Shown here piece by piece: positions 19,000 through 27,141 of a stretch of DNA of 64,000 nt (position 1 is the stretch's first letter; every line of letters starts with the position of its first letter). The notes beneath the pieces were generated by a model. That model ran no database searches. It worked only from the letters and a program-made list of their open reading frames with translations, and had not been told where the DNA came from. The stretch lies in assembly GCA_022447545.1 (NCBI GenBank), contig JAKVBI010000003.1, positions 31,758 to 95,757 on the forward strand, in the 5' to 3' direction. The stretch comes from Myxococcota bacterium. GTDB lineage: Bacteria; Myxococcota_A; UBA9160; SMWR01. Position numbers and translations under genes: made by a program.

Positions 19000-19399
19000 A
19001 GCACTCTCCTCCTCGCGCATCCCAGAAGGAGGCGGGAAGGTACGGGCCCACATTGGACCTGCGACCAAACCACCGAGCTCCTTCCGCTGACCTGCTCCGA
19101 TGCCCCGCTTCAGGGGTCGATCGAATTCAACTCAATCGAATCGAGTTGGGCGAAGAGTATGCGGAAACGTCGACCGGGGTCCACGTCATTGGACGAGGAG
19201 ACGGAGAAACCCGGGGATGTCCCACCCCCACTGCGGAGGTGGGACCTCCCATCTGGGTCCGGGTATGGTCGCATCAGATCTAACCCCACGGCCCCGGGAA
19301 ACGACAATCAGGGATTCTATGGATTCGTGCACGCCTCTCGGGCAGCGGTGGCGTCCTCTGGATTGCCGGGCTCGAGACCGGGGAGTAGCCTGTGAATCG
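19000..19399. other. Intergenic region with alternative hairpins before the pseudopilin gene
   Basis: About 400 nt between the divergent flavoprotein and pseudopilin genes. It contains overlapping inverted repeats at 19219-19249 (listed separately) and a short near-palindromic stretch around 19128-19148 (CAACTC ... GAGTTG). I see no convincing gene: the open frame running through it on the plus strand is an in-frame extension of the pseudopilin with no ribosome site. No clear -35/-10 pair was found. Confidence 0.5.
19219..19249 (+). promoter_or_regulatory. Two overlapping, mutually exclusive hairpins
   Basis: GTCCCACC at 19219-19226 pairs perfectly with GGTGGGAC at 19238-19245 around an 11-nt loop. 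GGAGGT at 19235-19240 pairs perfectly with ACCTCC at 19244-19249 around GGG. The two stems share bases and cannot form together. No T-tract follows, so this is not a simple terminator. If it is in the leader of the downstream pseudopilin gene it could act as an RNA switch or a protein site; chance in GC-rich DNA is also possible. Confidence 0.3.
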
Positions 19400-20479
19400 G
19401 TGGTTCAAAACGCGGTCTTCTCACTACGTGGCCAACGCCCACAGTCTGGCTTCACCCTGATCGAGGTGCTGGCCGTGATTCTGCTGACCTCCGTCATCCT
19501 GACGGTGGCTCTCAGCTTCTACATCGATCTGTCCAACGCCACCCAACGCGCCGTCGACGAGATGCGCTCCATGCGACGCGCCAATGCAATCCTTGACCGC
19601 ATCGCTCGTGATCTCGAGGGAACCATGCTGATCACGAAGCCCGGCGACGCCGACCCCCTCTCCCACCCATGGGTTTTCCTCGCAGAGAGACACTACGCAG
19701 AGGCAGGCTCGGACCACGTCAAATTCAACATTCAGAACAATGCCCCGAGAAGTCGCGACGAAGCCACCTCCAACGTGGGTGTGGTCGCCTACACGGTCGA
19801 ACCGAACGAAGACGAGAACCTGCGACTCCTGCGTTGGACTTCCTCGCGCCTGTCGGACGGCCTCGACAGCACCTTCCCACCCGAAGAGGAATCCCTCCAG
19901 CTCTCGGACGACCTCCTGAGCTTTTCCATGCAATTCCTCTCGGAGAACGGCGAATGGGACTCCGAGTGGGATTCTTCCCAGGTACGCCACTCCAATGCAC
20001 TTCCCCTAGCGGTCGGAATCGAACTCGCATTGAACGATGCGAAGCTAGGCGATTCCGACGAGTTCGAGACCTTCGAAGACCAGGGACCCAAGATCTACCG
20101 ACGCACCGTCACGCTGCCCCTGCGCCCCCTCGACATGGAGGAGTTGCTCGACCCGGCGAGGCTCGAAAGCCAGGCCCTTCCAGAAGTGGTCGGTGACGAT
20201 GAGGAAGTCGAGGACGAAGATGAGATGGGGCAGGAAGATGGCCAAGAGAACCGCGGTACCCAAAGCGGAAGCGGCCGCAGCTCCGCCTCCAACAGCGGGG
20301 ACGACGACGACCGCATGGGTGGATTGACGGTGGCCGACTGCGTGGTCGTCGAACCCAGTGCTCGGGTCGCCTATTTCTACGAACAGGCTCCTCGCAAGAA
20401 GATGTCGAGCTTTCCACCGGGCTGGTTCGAAGGACCCAACGGGCAGGGCGTTCACCTGCGGCCAGGCTGCCAGCCCTGA
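19400..20479 (+). CDS. Type II secretion-type pseudopilin (GspJ-like), stand-alone
   Basis: A roughly 359-residue protein with a prepilin signal: after RPQSG the cleaved segment FTLIEVLAVILLTSVILTVALSF begins, with the conserved Glu at +5. The large globular part, pairwise aromatic strands and length over 200 residues fit a GspJ-type minor pseudopilin. Near the C-terminal third is a highly acidic stretch (DDEEVEDEDEMGQEDGQE) and a Gly/Ser linker (TQSGSGRSSASNSGDDDD), unusual for the family. The start is uncertain: GTG at 19400 is the last in-frame start before the prepilin motif but lacks a good ribosome site. No other secretion or pilus genes are nearby. Confidence 0.75.
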   Translation: MVQNAVFSLRGQRPQSGFTLIEVLAVILLTSVILTVALSFYIDLSNATQRAVDEMRSMRRANAILDRIARDLEGTMLITKPGDADPLSHPWVFLAERHYAEAGSDHVKFNIQNNAPRSRDEATSNVGVVAYTVEPNEDENLRLLRWTSSRLSDGLDSTFPPEEESLQLSDDLLSFSMQFLSENGEWDSEWDSSQVRHSNALPLAVGIELALNDAKLGDSDEFETFEDQGPKIYRRTVTLPLRPLDMEELLDPARLESQALPEVVGDDEEVEDEDEMGQEDGQENRGTQSGSGRSSASNSGDDDDRMGGLTVADCVVVEPSARVAYFYEQAPRKKMSSFPPGWFEGPNGQGVHLRPGCQP

Positions 20480-20536
20480 TCCAGGCATCTCCCGAGGTTC
20501 CGGGTTCTCAGCCCGGATCGGCGAGCCCGCAACCGC

Positions 20537-21844
20537 CTACGCGGTGCCGCTTCCCGAGACCGTGCGCCGGCGTTCGGCCAGTGCGATCAAGCCGAAGATC
20601 CCGATGAGAACCGCCGGCAACCACGCCAGCACCTGGAAGGAGGTCGCGGAAGCCGCACTCAAGACGCTTTCCAGCGCGGGGCCCTCGAGCGAAGAGAAGG
20701 CAGCCTCTCCACCGGCCAGTTCGACCTTGGTGCGGTCGAACACCGCCCCCAACGCCGGGAGAACGAAGTGAATCGCTAGGGCCCCGGCCACACCCATTAG
20801 CCCGATAAAGAGTTCTCCGCCCCGCGGATAGCGCTCTGAAATGTTGGCGAGCATCGTAGGCCACATGAAACAGACCCCAAGGCCCCAGACCGTTGCCGCA
20901 AGCAGACCCGTCAGCGGCGAATTCGCGGCAGACAGCGCCAGCAACCCCAGCGCCGCCAGGACCGAAGAGCCCCAGAGCATGCCCAGGTTCGAGATCCGAT
21001 GGGCGATGGGACCCGCAAAGTGGCGCAGGACGAACATCATTCCACTGATGTAGATGAGCAACCAGATCCCACGCATCCCCACCGTCCGCGTCAAGGTGAG
21101 ATCGATCCACTGACCGGGTGCCAACTCCGATGCAGCCGTGAGAAACATGCAGACCCACCAGACCACGAACATCGGTCTGCGGAACAACTCTCCGAACATC
21201 TCCGCCATCGAAATTCCAGCGGATGCGCGGGCCGTATGGGGAAAATGCGTGCTCCAACACAAGACGGCCGTCAGGACGGCAGGCGGCACGACGACGGAAA
21301 ACTGCAGCCGCCAGTCGAGCCCGAAGGCCCCGACCGCGAGACCCGCCAGCCCCCCCACGATCAGCCCTGCGGGCCACCAGGCGTGGAGAATGTTCAGCCG
21401 GGCGGTCTTGTCATTGGGATAGAGGGCCGCCATCAGCGGATTGATGGACGCTTCGACGAACCCCCACCCCAGCCCCGACAGCAGGTATCCGAGCCGCAAC
21501 GAGTCATACACGTACGCATCCGCCACCCAACGATCGGCGAGAGACACGGCCCCGGTACCCACGGCGAAACACAGCGCACCCAGAACCAGCATCCGGCCCA
21601 TTCCGATCCATTCGAGCAATGCACTGCCAACACCCAGGGTCACCGCGAAACCCAGGAAGGCGGTGCCCAAGAGGCGACCAGCGAGTGTGGACGAAGAACT
21701 GGGATCGATGGCCACCAACAAATCGGCTTCGACCTGTCCCATGATGGCTGCGCGAAGAGAAAAACTCAGGCCCGCGGTAAAGAGAGCCATGGCACTGATC
21801 ACGAAGATCCTGCGAGTCTGGTAAGGCTGTGGATTCCCAGACAT
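20537..21844 (-). CDS. MFS transporter
   Basis: A 435-residue major facilitator with about twelve hydrophobic segments and a hydrophilic C terminus. It resembles the sugar-porter-like group related to FucP (an INPLMAALYP loop and long paired helices), but substrate cannot be read. A GGGGGAA ribosome site precedes the ATG at 21844; an ATG five codons earlier is less well placed. It is last in the minus-strand set SDR - Gfo/Idh/MocA - MFS and starts 48 nt after the oxidoreductase stop, so it probably imports the substrate of that set. Confidence 0.85.
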   Translation of the reverse strand: MSGNPQPYQTRRIFVISAMALFTAGLSFSLRAAIMGQVEADLLVAIDPSSSSTLAGRLLGTAFLGFAVTLGVGSALLEWIGMGRMLVLGALCFAVGTGAVSLADRWVADAYVYDSLRLGYLLSGLGWGFVEASINPLMAALYPNDKTARLNILHAWWPAGLIVGGLAGLAVGAFGLDWRLQFSVVVPPAVLTAVLCWSTHFPHTARASAGISMAEMFGELFRRPMFVVWWVCMFLTAASELAPGQWIDLTLTRTVGMRGIWLLIYISGMMFVLRHFAGPIAHRISNLGMLWGSSVLAALGLLALSAANSPLTGLLAATVWGLGVCFMWPTMLANISERYPRGGELFIGLMGVAGALAIHFVLPALGAVFDRTKVELAGGEAAFSSLEGPALESVLSAASATSFQVLAWLPAVLIGIFGLIALAERRRTVSGSGTA

Positions 21845-21892
21845 GGGTTCCCCCTGCAACGGCTCACACCGCCTCGATTCGCCGGTTCCCGA

Positions 21893-22975
21893 TCAGGGAG
21901 CGATGGGCACCCAGACCTTCTCCCGTGAAGACTGGCGTATGGCATCGATCACCCGCTGCCCCTGATAGCCGTCCTCGAAGGTCGCCGGTGCCGGATCCGT
22001 GGGGATCTCGCGGCCTTCGATACGAGCCCGCATCACGCCAAAGAGTTTGGTGAACGGTGCGAGATCGATCCCCATGGAGTGCAACATGTCGTACTGGGTA
22101 ACGAGCAGATCCGCCGGAGGCGGAACCGGGGCGTCGTTTTGCAGATCATCGGGGACCGGCAGAGTCTTGGCCCCTCCCGAGTCATAGACGACCACATCGT
22201 TGCCCTCGATGGACAGCGTGCCCTTGGATCCGATGATCCGCGTACATCCAGCAGGCATGCCCCACGAACCCGCGGTGCTCTGCAATACGCCATCCACACC
22301 GTTGCGAGTGCGAAAGTGAACCGTGTAGCTGTCTTCCGCCGTCCATTCCCGATCGGAGACCAGCGTCAACGAGGCACTGACACCCTCGAATTCGCCGAGG
22401 GTCGCGCGGACCTGGTCCACTACGTGCGACGCGAAGGCACCCAGCCAGCCCCCACCCTGACTCGCGTCCCCCCACCAACTGGGAACCTCACCCGAGGGAT
22501 CGGCGACACCGGGCATGTGAAGCAGGAAGGTGGCGAGCCGGGGCTCACCGATCACACCCTCGTGAACCGCACGAGTGGCCACGGCCTGAGCGGTCGACCA
22601 GCGGAACTCCGTACCGAGTAGATGGAAAACACCCGCCTTCTGAGCAGCCTCGAGCATCTGAAGCCCCTCGTCGGCATTGCGCGCAAAGGGCTTTTCACAG
22701 ACCACGTGCTTGCCTGCAGCAATCGCTTCCAGAACGATGGCGCAGTGGGTATGCGGCGGAGTCGCCACCGTGACCACGTCCACCCCCGGAAGTTCCAGCG
22801 CCTCGGACAGGGAGGTGGTGGGATGGGGGATGCCGGCATCTGCTGCCCGTTTCGCAGTCTTCTCCGGATCCCGGCCCACCAGTCCGCGCGCCTCGAAACC
22901 CGCAGCGCGAAGCGCGCGCAGATGGGTGATGATTCCAAACCCCGTGCCAACGATGACGGCTCCCGGCTTCGACAT
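21893..22975 (-). CDS. Gfo/Idh/MocA family oxidoreductase
   Basis: A 360-residue NAD(P)-dependent dehydrogenase. The N-terminal Rossmann motif is VIVGTGFGIITHLRAL. The EKPF motif (HVVCEKPFARNADEG, near 91-105) carries the family's catalytic Lys, and the C-terminal α/β domain contains the GGGWLGAFASHVVDQVR segment with the conserved His. Members act on sugars, inositols or their derivatives. GGAGG with eight-base spacing precedes the ATG. It sits between an SDR and an MFS gene on the same strand. Confidence 0.92.
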   Translation of the reverse strand: MSKPGAVIVGTGFGIITHLRALRAAGFEARGLVGRDPEKTAKRAADAGIPHPTTSLSEALELPGVDVVTVATPPHTHCAIVLEAIAAGKHVVCEKPFARNADEGLQMLEAAQKAGVFHLLGTEFRWSTAQAVATRAVHEGVIGEPRLATFLLHMPGVADPSGEVPSWWGDASQGGGWLGAFASHVVDQVRATLGEFEGVSASLTLVSDREWTAEDSYTVHFRTRNGVDGVLQSTAGSWGMPAGCTRIIGSKGTLSIEGNDVVVYDSGGAKTLPVPDDLQNDAPVPPPADLLVTQYDMLHSMGIDLAPFTKLFGVMRARIEGREIPTDPAPATFEDGYQGQRVIDAIRQSSREKVWVPIAP

Positions 22976-23227
22976 GTCGTCTACCTCCTGTCTGCTCTCC
23001 CGCCTGAGGCGGGCTCACGTGGGCCCAAGAATCCCTTCGAAGGTGGCGCTGGCGCCAGTCGGACTTCGGCAGGTCCGTACAGTTCGAACCCACCCTACCA
23101 TGGGACCCGGCACCTACGACCCGGGAATGGCCGGAACGCGTCTGGGAAATGGCTTGAACCGCAAGTACCGAGAGCTCCTTCAACGATTCGGAAACCGTTG
23201 CGTCGGCGGGAGTCGGAATACCGTGGG

Positions 23228-24022
23228 TCAGCGAGCCGTGTAGCCTCCGTCGACCGGCAGGACGACGCCGGTCACGAAGGACGCTCGGTCGCTCGACAGA
23301 TATACAGCAGCATCGGCGACCTCTTCTGCACGGCCGAGCCGCCCCATGGGGTGAAGCGCTTCGAAGCCCTCCTGGACGACCGCGCCATCGCGAATCATGT
23401 GCGTCATGGGTGTATCGATATAGCCGGGCGCCACGGCATTGACGCGTACTCCGTGCTTCGCATAACTGACCGCGAACTGCCGCGTCAGTCCCACGACCGC
23501 GTGCTTAGAGGCCATGTAGGCGATACCACCGCCCTCTTGCATGCGCTGCTCCATGGGGAGCGGAGCCACCAGACCCACCAGGCCCGCGATGGATGCCGTA
23601 TTGACCACCGCTCCACCGCCCCGCGTCGCCAGCAACTCAGCTCCGTAGCGCAACCCGTAATAGACGCCATTCAGATTGACATCGAGAGTGCCTGCGAAGT
23701 CGGAGACCCCGCGCACCGTACCTCCGACTCCAGCATTGTTGAATAGAACATCGAAACCTCCGAGGGTGTCGATCGTTTGCTGGAGGCTTTTTTCGACGGC
23801 GATTTCGTCCGTTACGTCCAATGCCAGTGAGGCCGCGCGCCCCCCCGCCGCAGTCACCTGCTCGGCCGAGAGAGCAGCTCCATCTGCATCGATATCGGCG
23901 CACATCACCGCCGCTCCGGCCTCGGCAAAGCGCAAGGCAGCCGCCCGACCAATCCCCGATGCAGCACCCGTGATGAGGGCCACACGCCCCGACAAGTCCT
24001 GCGAACCCTGGCTTCCAACCAT
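23228..24022 (-). CDS. Short-chain dehydrogenase/reductase
   Basis: A 264-residue classical SDR: TGAASGIG (18-25) for cofactor, DVTD, NNAG, the catalytic Ser in VVNTASIAG and YMASK. The loop DIDAD after strand 2 favours NAD over NADP. The C-terminal PVDGGYTAR is typical of the 3-oxoacyl-ACP reductase/cyclohexanol-dehydrogenase-like group. GGGAG lies seven bases before the ATG. It is separated from the Gfo/Idh/MocA gene by about 250 nt with no gene I can support. Confidence 0.92.
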   Translation of the reverse strand: MVGSQGSQDLSGRVALITGAASGIGRAAALRFAEAGAAVMCADIDADGAALSAEQVTAAGGRAASLALDVTDEIAVEKSLQQTIDTLGGFDVLFNNAGVGGTVRGVSDFAGTLDVNLNGVYYGLRYGAELLATRGGGAVVNTASIAGLVGLVAPLPMEQRMQEGGGIAYMASKHAVVGLTRQFAVSYAKHGVRVNAVAPGYIDTPMTHMIRDGAVVQEGFEALHPMGRLGRAEEVADAAVYLSSDRASFVTGVVLPVDGGYTAR

Positions 24023-24230
24023 GTCTGATCTCCCGAATGAATCGGCCCCATCTTCTCACCCCTCGGCGAATTCCGCACGGAGTTTCCACACAACACGGAT
24101 CGCTACGCACCACACCACGCAACATCTGGTGTTCCGTTGCGAGTAGAGTGGAGCGCAGTACTCAGCCGTCTCGCGTTCGTTCCCGGAGAGGACCCCGGGA
24201 GCTCTGCAGAGTGGGTAAAAAAAGGACAAC

Positions 24231-24827
24231 ATGGACATCTTCGAAGCGATGGAAACCTGCCGGGCCATGCGATACCTGCGCCCAGACCCAGTGCCCGACG
24301 AACTCATCGACAAGCTTCTCTGGGCCGCCACACGTGCACCCAGCCCTGGCAATAGCCAGGGATGGGAGTTCGTTGTCGTACGCGACCGGGACGTGATGTC
24401 ACAAATCGGCGAGCTGGTCGGGGGGCGGATGACCGCCAGCATGGGTGGTCTCGTCGATACCCTGCCGCCCTCCCAGGCGCGTCTGCTCCGCGGTGCACTG
24501 CATCTTGCGAACACCCTGCCCCAGGTCCCCGCTCTCTTCGTCGTGTGCTCGCGCCGCGTGTATCCGCCCCAGGACCCCCAGGAAGTCTTCGTTTGGAGCT
24601 GCGTCTATCCCGCCGCGCAGAATCTGATCCTGGCGGCGCGCGCCCTGGGGCTGGGAAGCACCTTCGCAACCTGGCAGACCGTCGCCGAGACCGAGCTACG
24701 CGAGATCCTCGGCATTCCCGAGGACGTCTTCATCGGTGCCACCATCCCGGTGGGGTATCCCGAACGCGACTTCGGCCCCGTGGCGCGCCGGCCCGTCGCA
24801 GAAGTCGTACACCACGACCACTGGTAG
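24231..24827 (+). CDS. Nitroreductase family protein
   Basis: A 198-residue FMN-dependent nitroreductase-fold protein. It has the N-terminal R-x-M-R-Y/F-L motif (TCRAMRYLRPDPVP), the PSPGNSQGWEF FMN-contact segment and GLGSTFATW. Family members reduce nitro groups, quinones or enones with NAD(P)H. The ribosome site is weak (AAAAAAGGACAAC). It is the first gene of a plus-strand run continuing through 28692. Confidence 0.88.
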   Translation: MDIFEAMETCRAMRYLRPDPVPDELIDKLLWAATRAPSPGNSQGWEFVVVRDRDVMSQIGELVGGRMTASMGGLVDTLPPSQARLLRGALHLANTLPQVPALFVVCSRRVYPPQDPQEVFVWSCVYPAAQNLILAARALGLGSTFATWQTVAETELREILGIPEDVFIGATIPVGYPERDFGPVARRPVAEVVHHDHW

Positions 24828-24834
24828 CCGCCCC

Positions 24835-25761
24835 ATGGTCAGGGAGAACCGCGCGTCAATTGACCCGAGACAGCTAGCCCAGGGCAACCCACGCGCACGA
24901 GCGGGATTCATCGGCATCGGACGCATGGGCCGGGCCATCTCTCGCTGTGCCCACGCTGCAGGACACCCGGTCGCCGCCTACGACGTCGACCCCTCGGCCC
25001 TCCAGGAACTGGAAGGCCTGGCCCCCACTGCCGTGACCGCATCCAACCCGGCCCAGGTCGCTCGCGAGTCGGACCTCTTGGCCGTGGTCGTCAACGACGA
25101 CGCCCAGGTGCTGGACTCGGTGCTCGGCCCCCAAGGCGTCCTGGACGGCGCCCGTCCAGGTCTGGTGGTGCTGATCCATTCCACGGTCTCCGTCGAAACC
25201 GTTCTCCGCGTGGCAGCGGAGGCTGAACCTCGAGGTGTCGTCGTACTCGATGCCGGTCTGAGCGGCGCCAACGGTGAAAAGAGTGTTGGCCAGTTGTGTG
25301 TCATGGTGGGCGGAACCGAGGAAGCCTTTCGCACTGCCGAGCCCCTGCTCGAGACCTACGGGGATCCGGTTCTGCACTTGGGCACTCTGGGCGCCGGCAT
25401 GCGTGCCAAACTTGCCCGCAACGTAACCTGTTACCTCAGCTATCTCGCCATCTACGAGGGGCTGCAGTTGGCCGAGCGGGCGGGTATCTCGCGCGCCCAC
25501 ATGGACCGGATCTTCGACGCTACGGGCATCGCCTCACCGAACCTCGATGCCTACCGCGAAATGCGACACGACCTTCGAGCAGTCGACCCGGTCGCGGACC
25601 CCGAGCGCGCAGCCCTGGTGAGGCTGGTGACTGAAATGGGACGCAAGGACCTCACCTCCGCTCAGGCCGCCGCCATCGCCCTCGACGGCGAGTTGGAACT
25701 CCCTGGGGTCGCAGCCGCCATCCAGAGCATGAGCGGAATTTTTGGCGACCCGGTCGAATAG
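24835..25761 (+). CDS. NAD(P)-dependent 3-hydroxyisobutyrate dehydrogenase-type oxidoreductase
   Basis: A 308-residue β-hydroxyacid dehydrogenase. The Rossmann motif GFIGIGRMGRAISRC starts near residue 24, preceded by an unusual polar N-terminal extension. The substrate-binding GLSGANGEKSVGQL segment and the catalytic Lys in GAGMRAKLARNV are present (the family usually has K-x-x-N-N). It follows the nitroreductase by 7 nt and is probably co-expressed with it. Substrate unknown. Confidence 0.87.
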   Translation: MVRENRASIDPRQLAQGNPRARAGFIGIGRMGRAISRCAHAAGHPVAAYDVDPSALQELEGLAPTAVTASNPAQVARESDLLAVVVNDDAQVLDSVLGPQGVLDGARPGLVVLIHSTVSVETVLRVAAEAEPRGVVVLDAGLSGANGEKSVGQLCVMVGGTEEAFRTAEPLLETYGDPVLHLGTLGAGMRAKLARNVTCYLSYLAIYEGLQLAERAGISRAHMDRIFDATGIASPNLDAYREMRHDLRAVDPVADPERAALVRLVTEMGRKDLTSAQAAAIALDGELELPGVAAAIQSMSGIFGDPVE

Positions 25762-25778
25762 ACGCGCGGCAAACCATC

Positions 25779-27059
25779 GTGTCGACCCCCTCCACCCAGT
25801 CTATGACGAACGCCGGCACCCACTACACGCTGGCCGTTCTCGTGGTCATTTTCATCTTCTCCCACATCGACCGGAACATCCTGAACATCCTGGTCCAGCC
25901 CATCCAGACGGAACTCGGTGTATCCGACACCGCTATGGGTTGGTTGACCGGACCGGCGTTCTCGGTGTTCTACGCGACCCTCTCACTTCCCATCGCCCGC
26001 CTGGCCGACCGGACCACGCGCAAATTCATCGTCATCGCGGGCCTGGTGCTGTGGTCGATGGTCACGGCCGCCCAGGGGCTCGTGCGCTCCTTCTCCCACC
26101 TGGCCGTGGCACGAATCTTCGTTGGCATCGGCGAAGCCACCACCAGCCCCGCCTCCCACTCAATGATCTCGGACCTCTACCCCCCGGAACGTCGTGCCAT
26201 CGCGCTCTCGATCTTCAGCGCGGCGGGTCACATCGGCATGATGTTCGGCTATGTGATCGGCGGGGTGATCAATGACTGGTTCGGTTGGCGCACAGCGTTC
26301 GTGGTGGTGGGGCTTCCGGGTCTGGCGATCGCTCTGATCGCTGCAACGACGACACGTGAACCGAAGCGGGGCGCAGCCGAAGCGCGCAGCGACACGGGGG
26401 AACACTCTCTTGGCGAGGTGATCCGATACCTGAAAAGCCGGCGCGCCTATTTGCACCTCAATGCCTCGGCGGTTCTGTACGTCGCCACCATCTTCGGCTT
26501 CAACGTCTGGGGACCCGCTTTTCTCATGCGCGTACACGGCATGACGACCAGCGAGGCGGGGCTCTTCTTCGGCCCGGTAACCGGCATCGCGGGTTTGCTC
26601 GGAACCCTGCTGTCGGGCGCATTGGCAGATCGCCTCACCCAACGCGATGTGCGTTACGCGATGTGGATCCCGGTGGGAGGCGCATTGGCCATGATTCCCT
26701 TCTGCGTAGGCTTCCTCTTCGCGCCAAACCCCGTGCTGGCCCTGACCTTCTACGGTGTACAGGTCTTCGTGGGCACCTTTTGGATGGGACCGAGTTTCTG
26801 GGTCTGCCAGGGCATCGCGCGATTGCGAATGCGCGCCATGGCTTCGGCAGTGTTGCTGCTGAACATCAACCTCTTCGGAATGGGAGTGGGGCCGCTCCTC
26901 GTCGGCGTACTCAACGACGCCCTACGCACCAGCTTCGGCGAAGCTGGAATCCGCTACTCCCTGCTGGTCCTTTGCCTCCCGGTTCTGTGGGCAGCTGGAC
27001 ACTCCATGGCCGTCAATCGCACCCTGGCGGCGGATCTGGCAGCTGCCCGCGACAGGTGA
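25779..27059 (+). CDS. MFS transporter, spinster (Spns)-like
   Basis: A 426-residue, twelve-helix major facilitator. The first helix ends in SHIDRNILNILVQPIQTELGVSD, the D-R-x-x-x-x-x-L motif of spinster-like transporters. RLADRTTRK is the loop 2-3 motif and GIGEATTSPASHSMISDLYP is the family's helix-4 signature. It starts at GTG 17 nt after the previous stop; an ATG eight codons later is an alternative. A second member of the same subfamily lies at 33397. Likely imports or exports an amphipathic acid; this is inference. Confidence 0.87.
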   Translation: MSTPSTQSMTNAGTHYTLAVLVVIFIFSHIDRNILNILVQPIQTELGVSDTAMGWLTGPAFSVFYATLSLPIARLADRTTRKFIVIAGLVLWSMVTAAQGLVRSFSHLAVARIFVGIGEATTSPASHSMISDLYPPERRAIALSIFSAAGHIGMMFGYVIGGVINDWFGWRTAFVVVGLPGLAIALIAATTTREPKRGAAEARSDTGEHSLGEVIRYLKSRRAYLHLNASAVLYVATIFGFNVWGPAFLMRVHGMTTSEAGLFFGPVTGIAGLLGTLLSGALADRLTQRDVRYAMWIPVGGALAMIPFCVGFLFAPNPVLALTFYGVQVFVGTFWMGPSFWVCQGIARLRMRAMASAVLLLNINLFGMGVGPLLVGVLNDALRTSFGEAGIRYSLLVLCLPVLWAAGHSMAVNRTLAADLAAARDR

Positions 27060-27141
27060 TGCGGGCAGGGCTTTACAAGAACCCATGGACCGAACAGGAT
27101 GGGCATTCCTTCCAACCTCAGTAGAACAAGGAGCCGAAACG

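Noticed and set aside
19310-19400. Possible c-di-GMP riboswitch before the pseudopilin (GATTGCCGGGCTC resembles part of the GEMM motif)
   Set aside because: The conserved CAAAGCC and tetraloop-receptor parts are absent.
22622-23746. Plus-strand open frame of 374 codons
   Set aside because: Antisense to the Gfo/Idh/MocA and SDR genes, with no coherent protein features.
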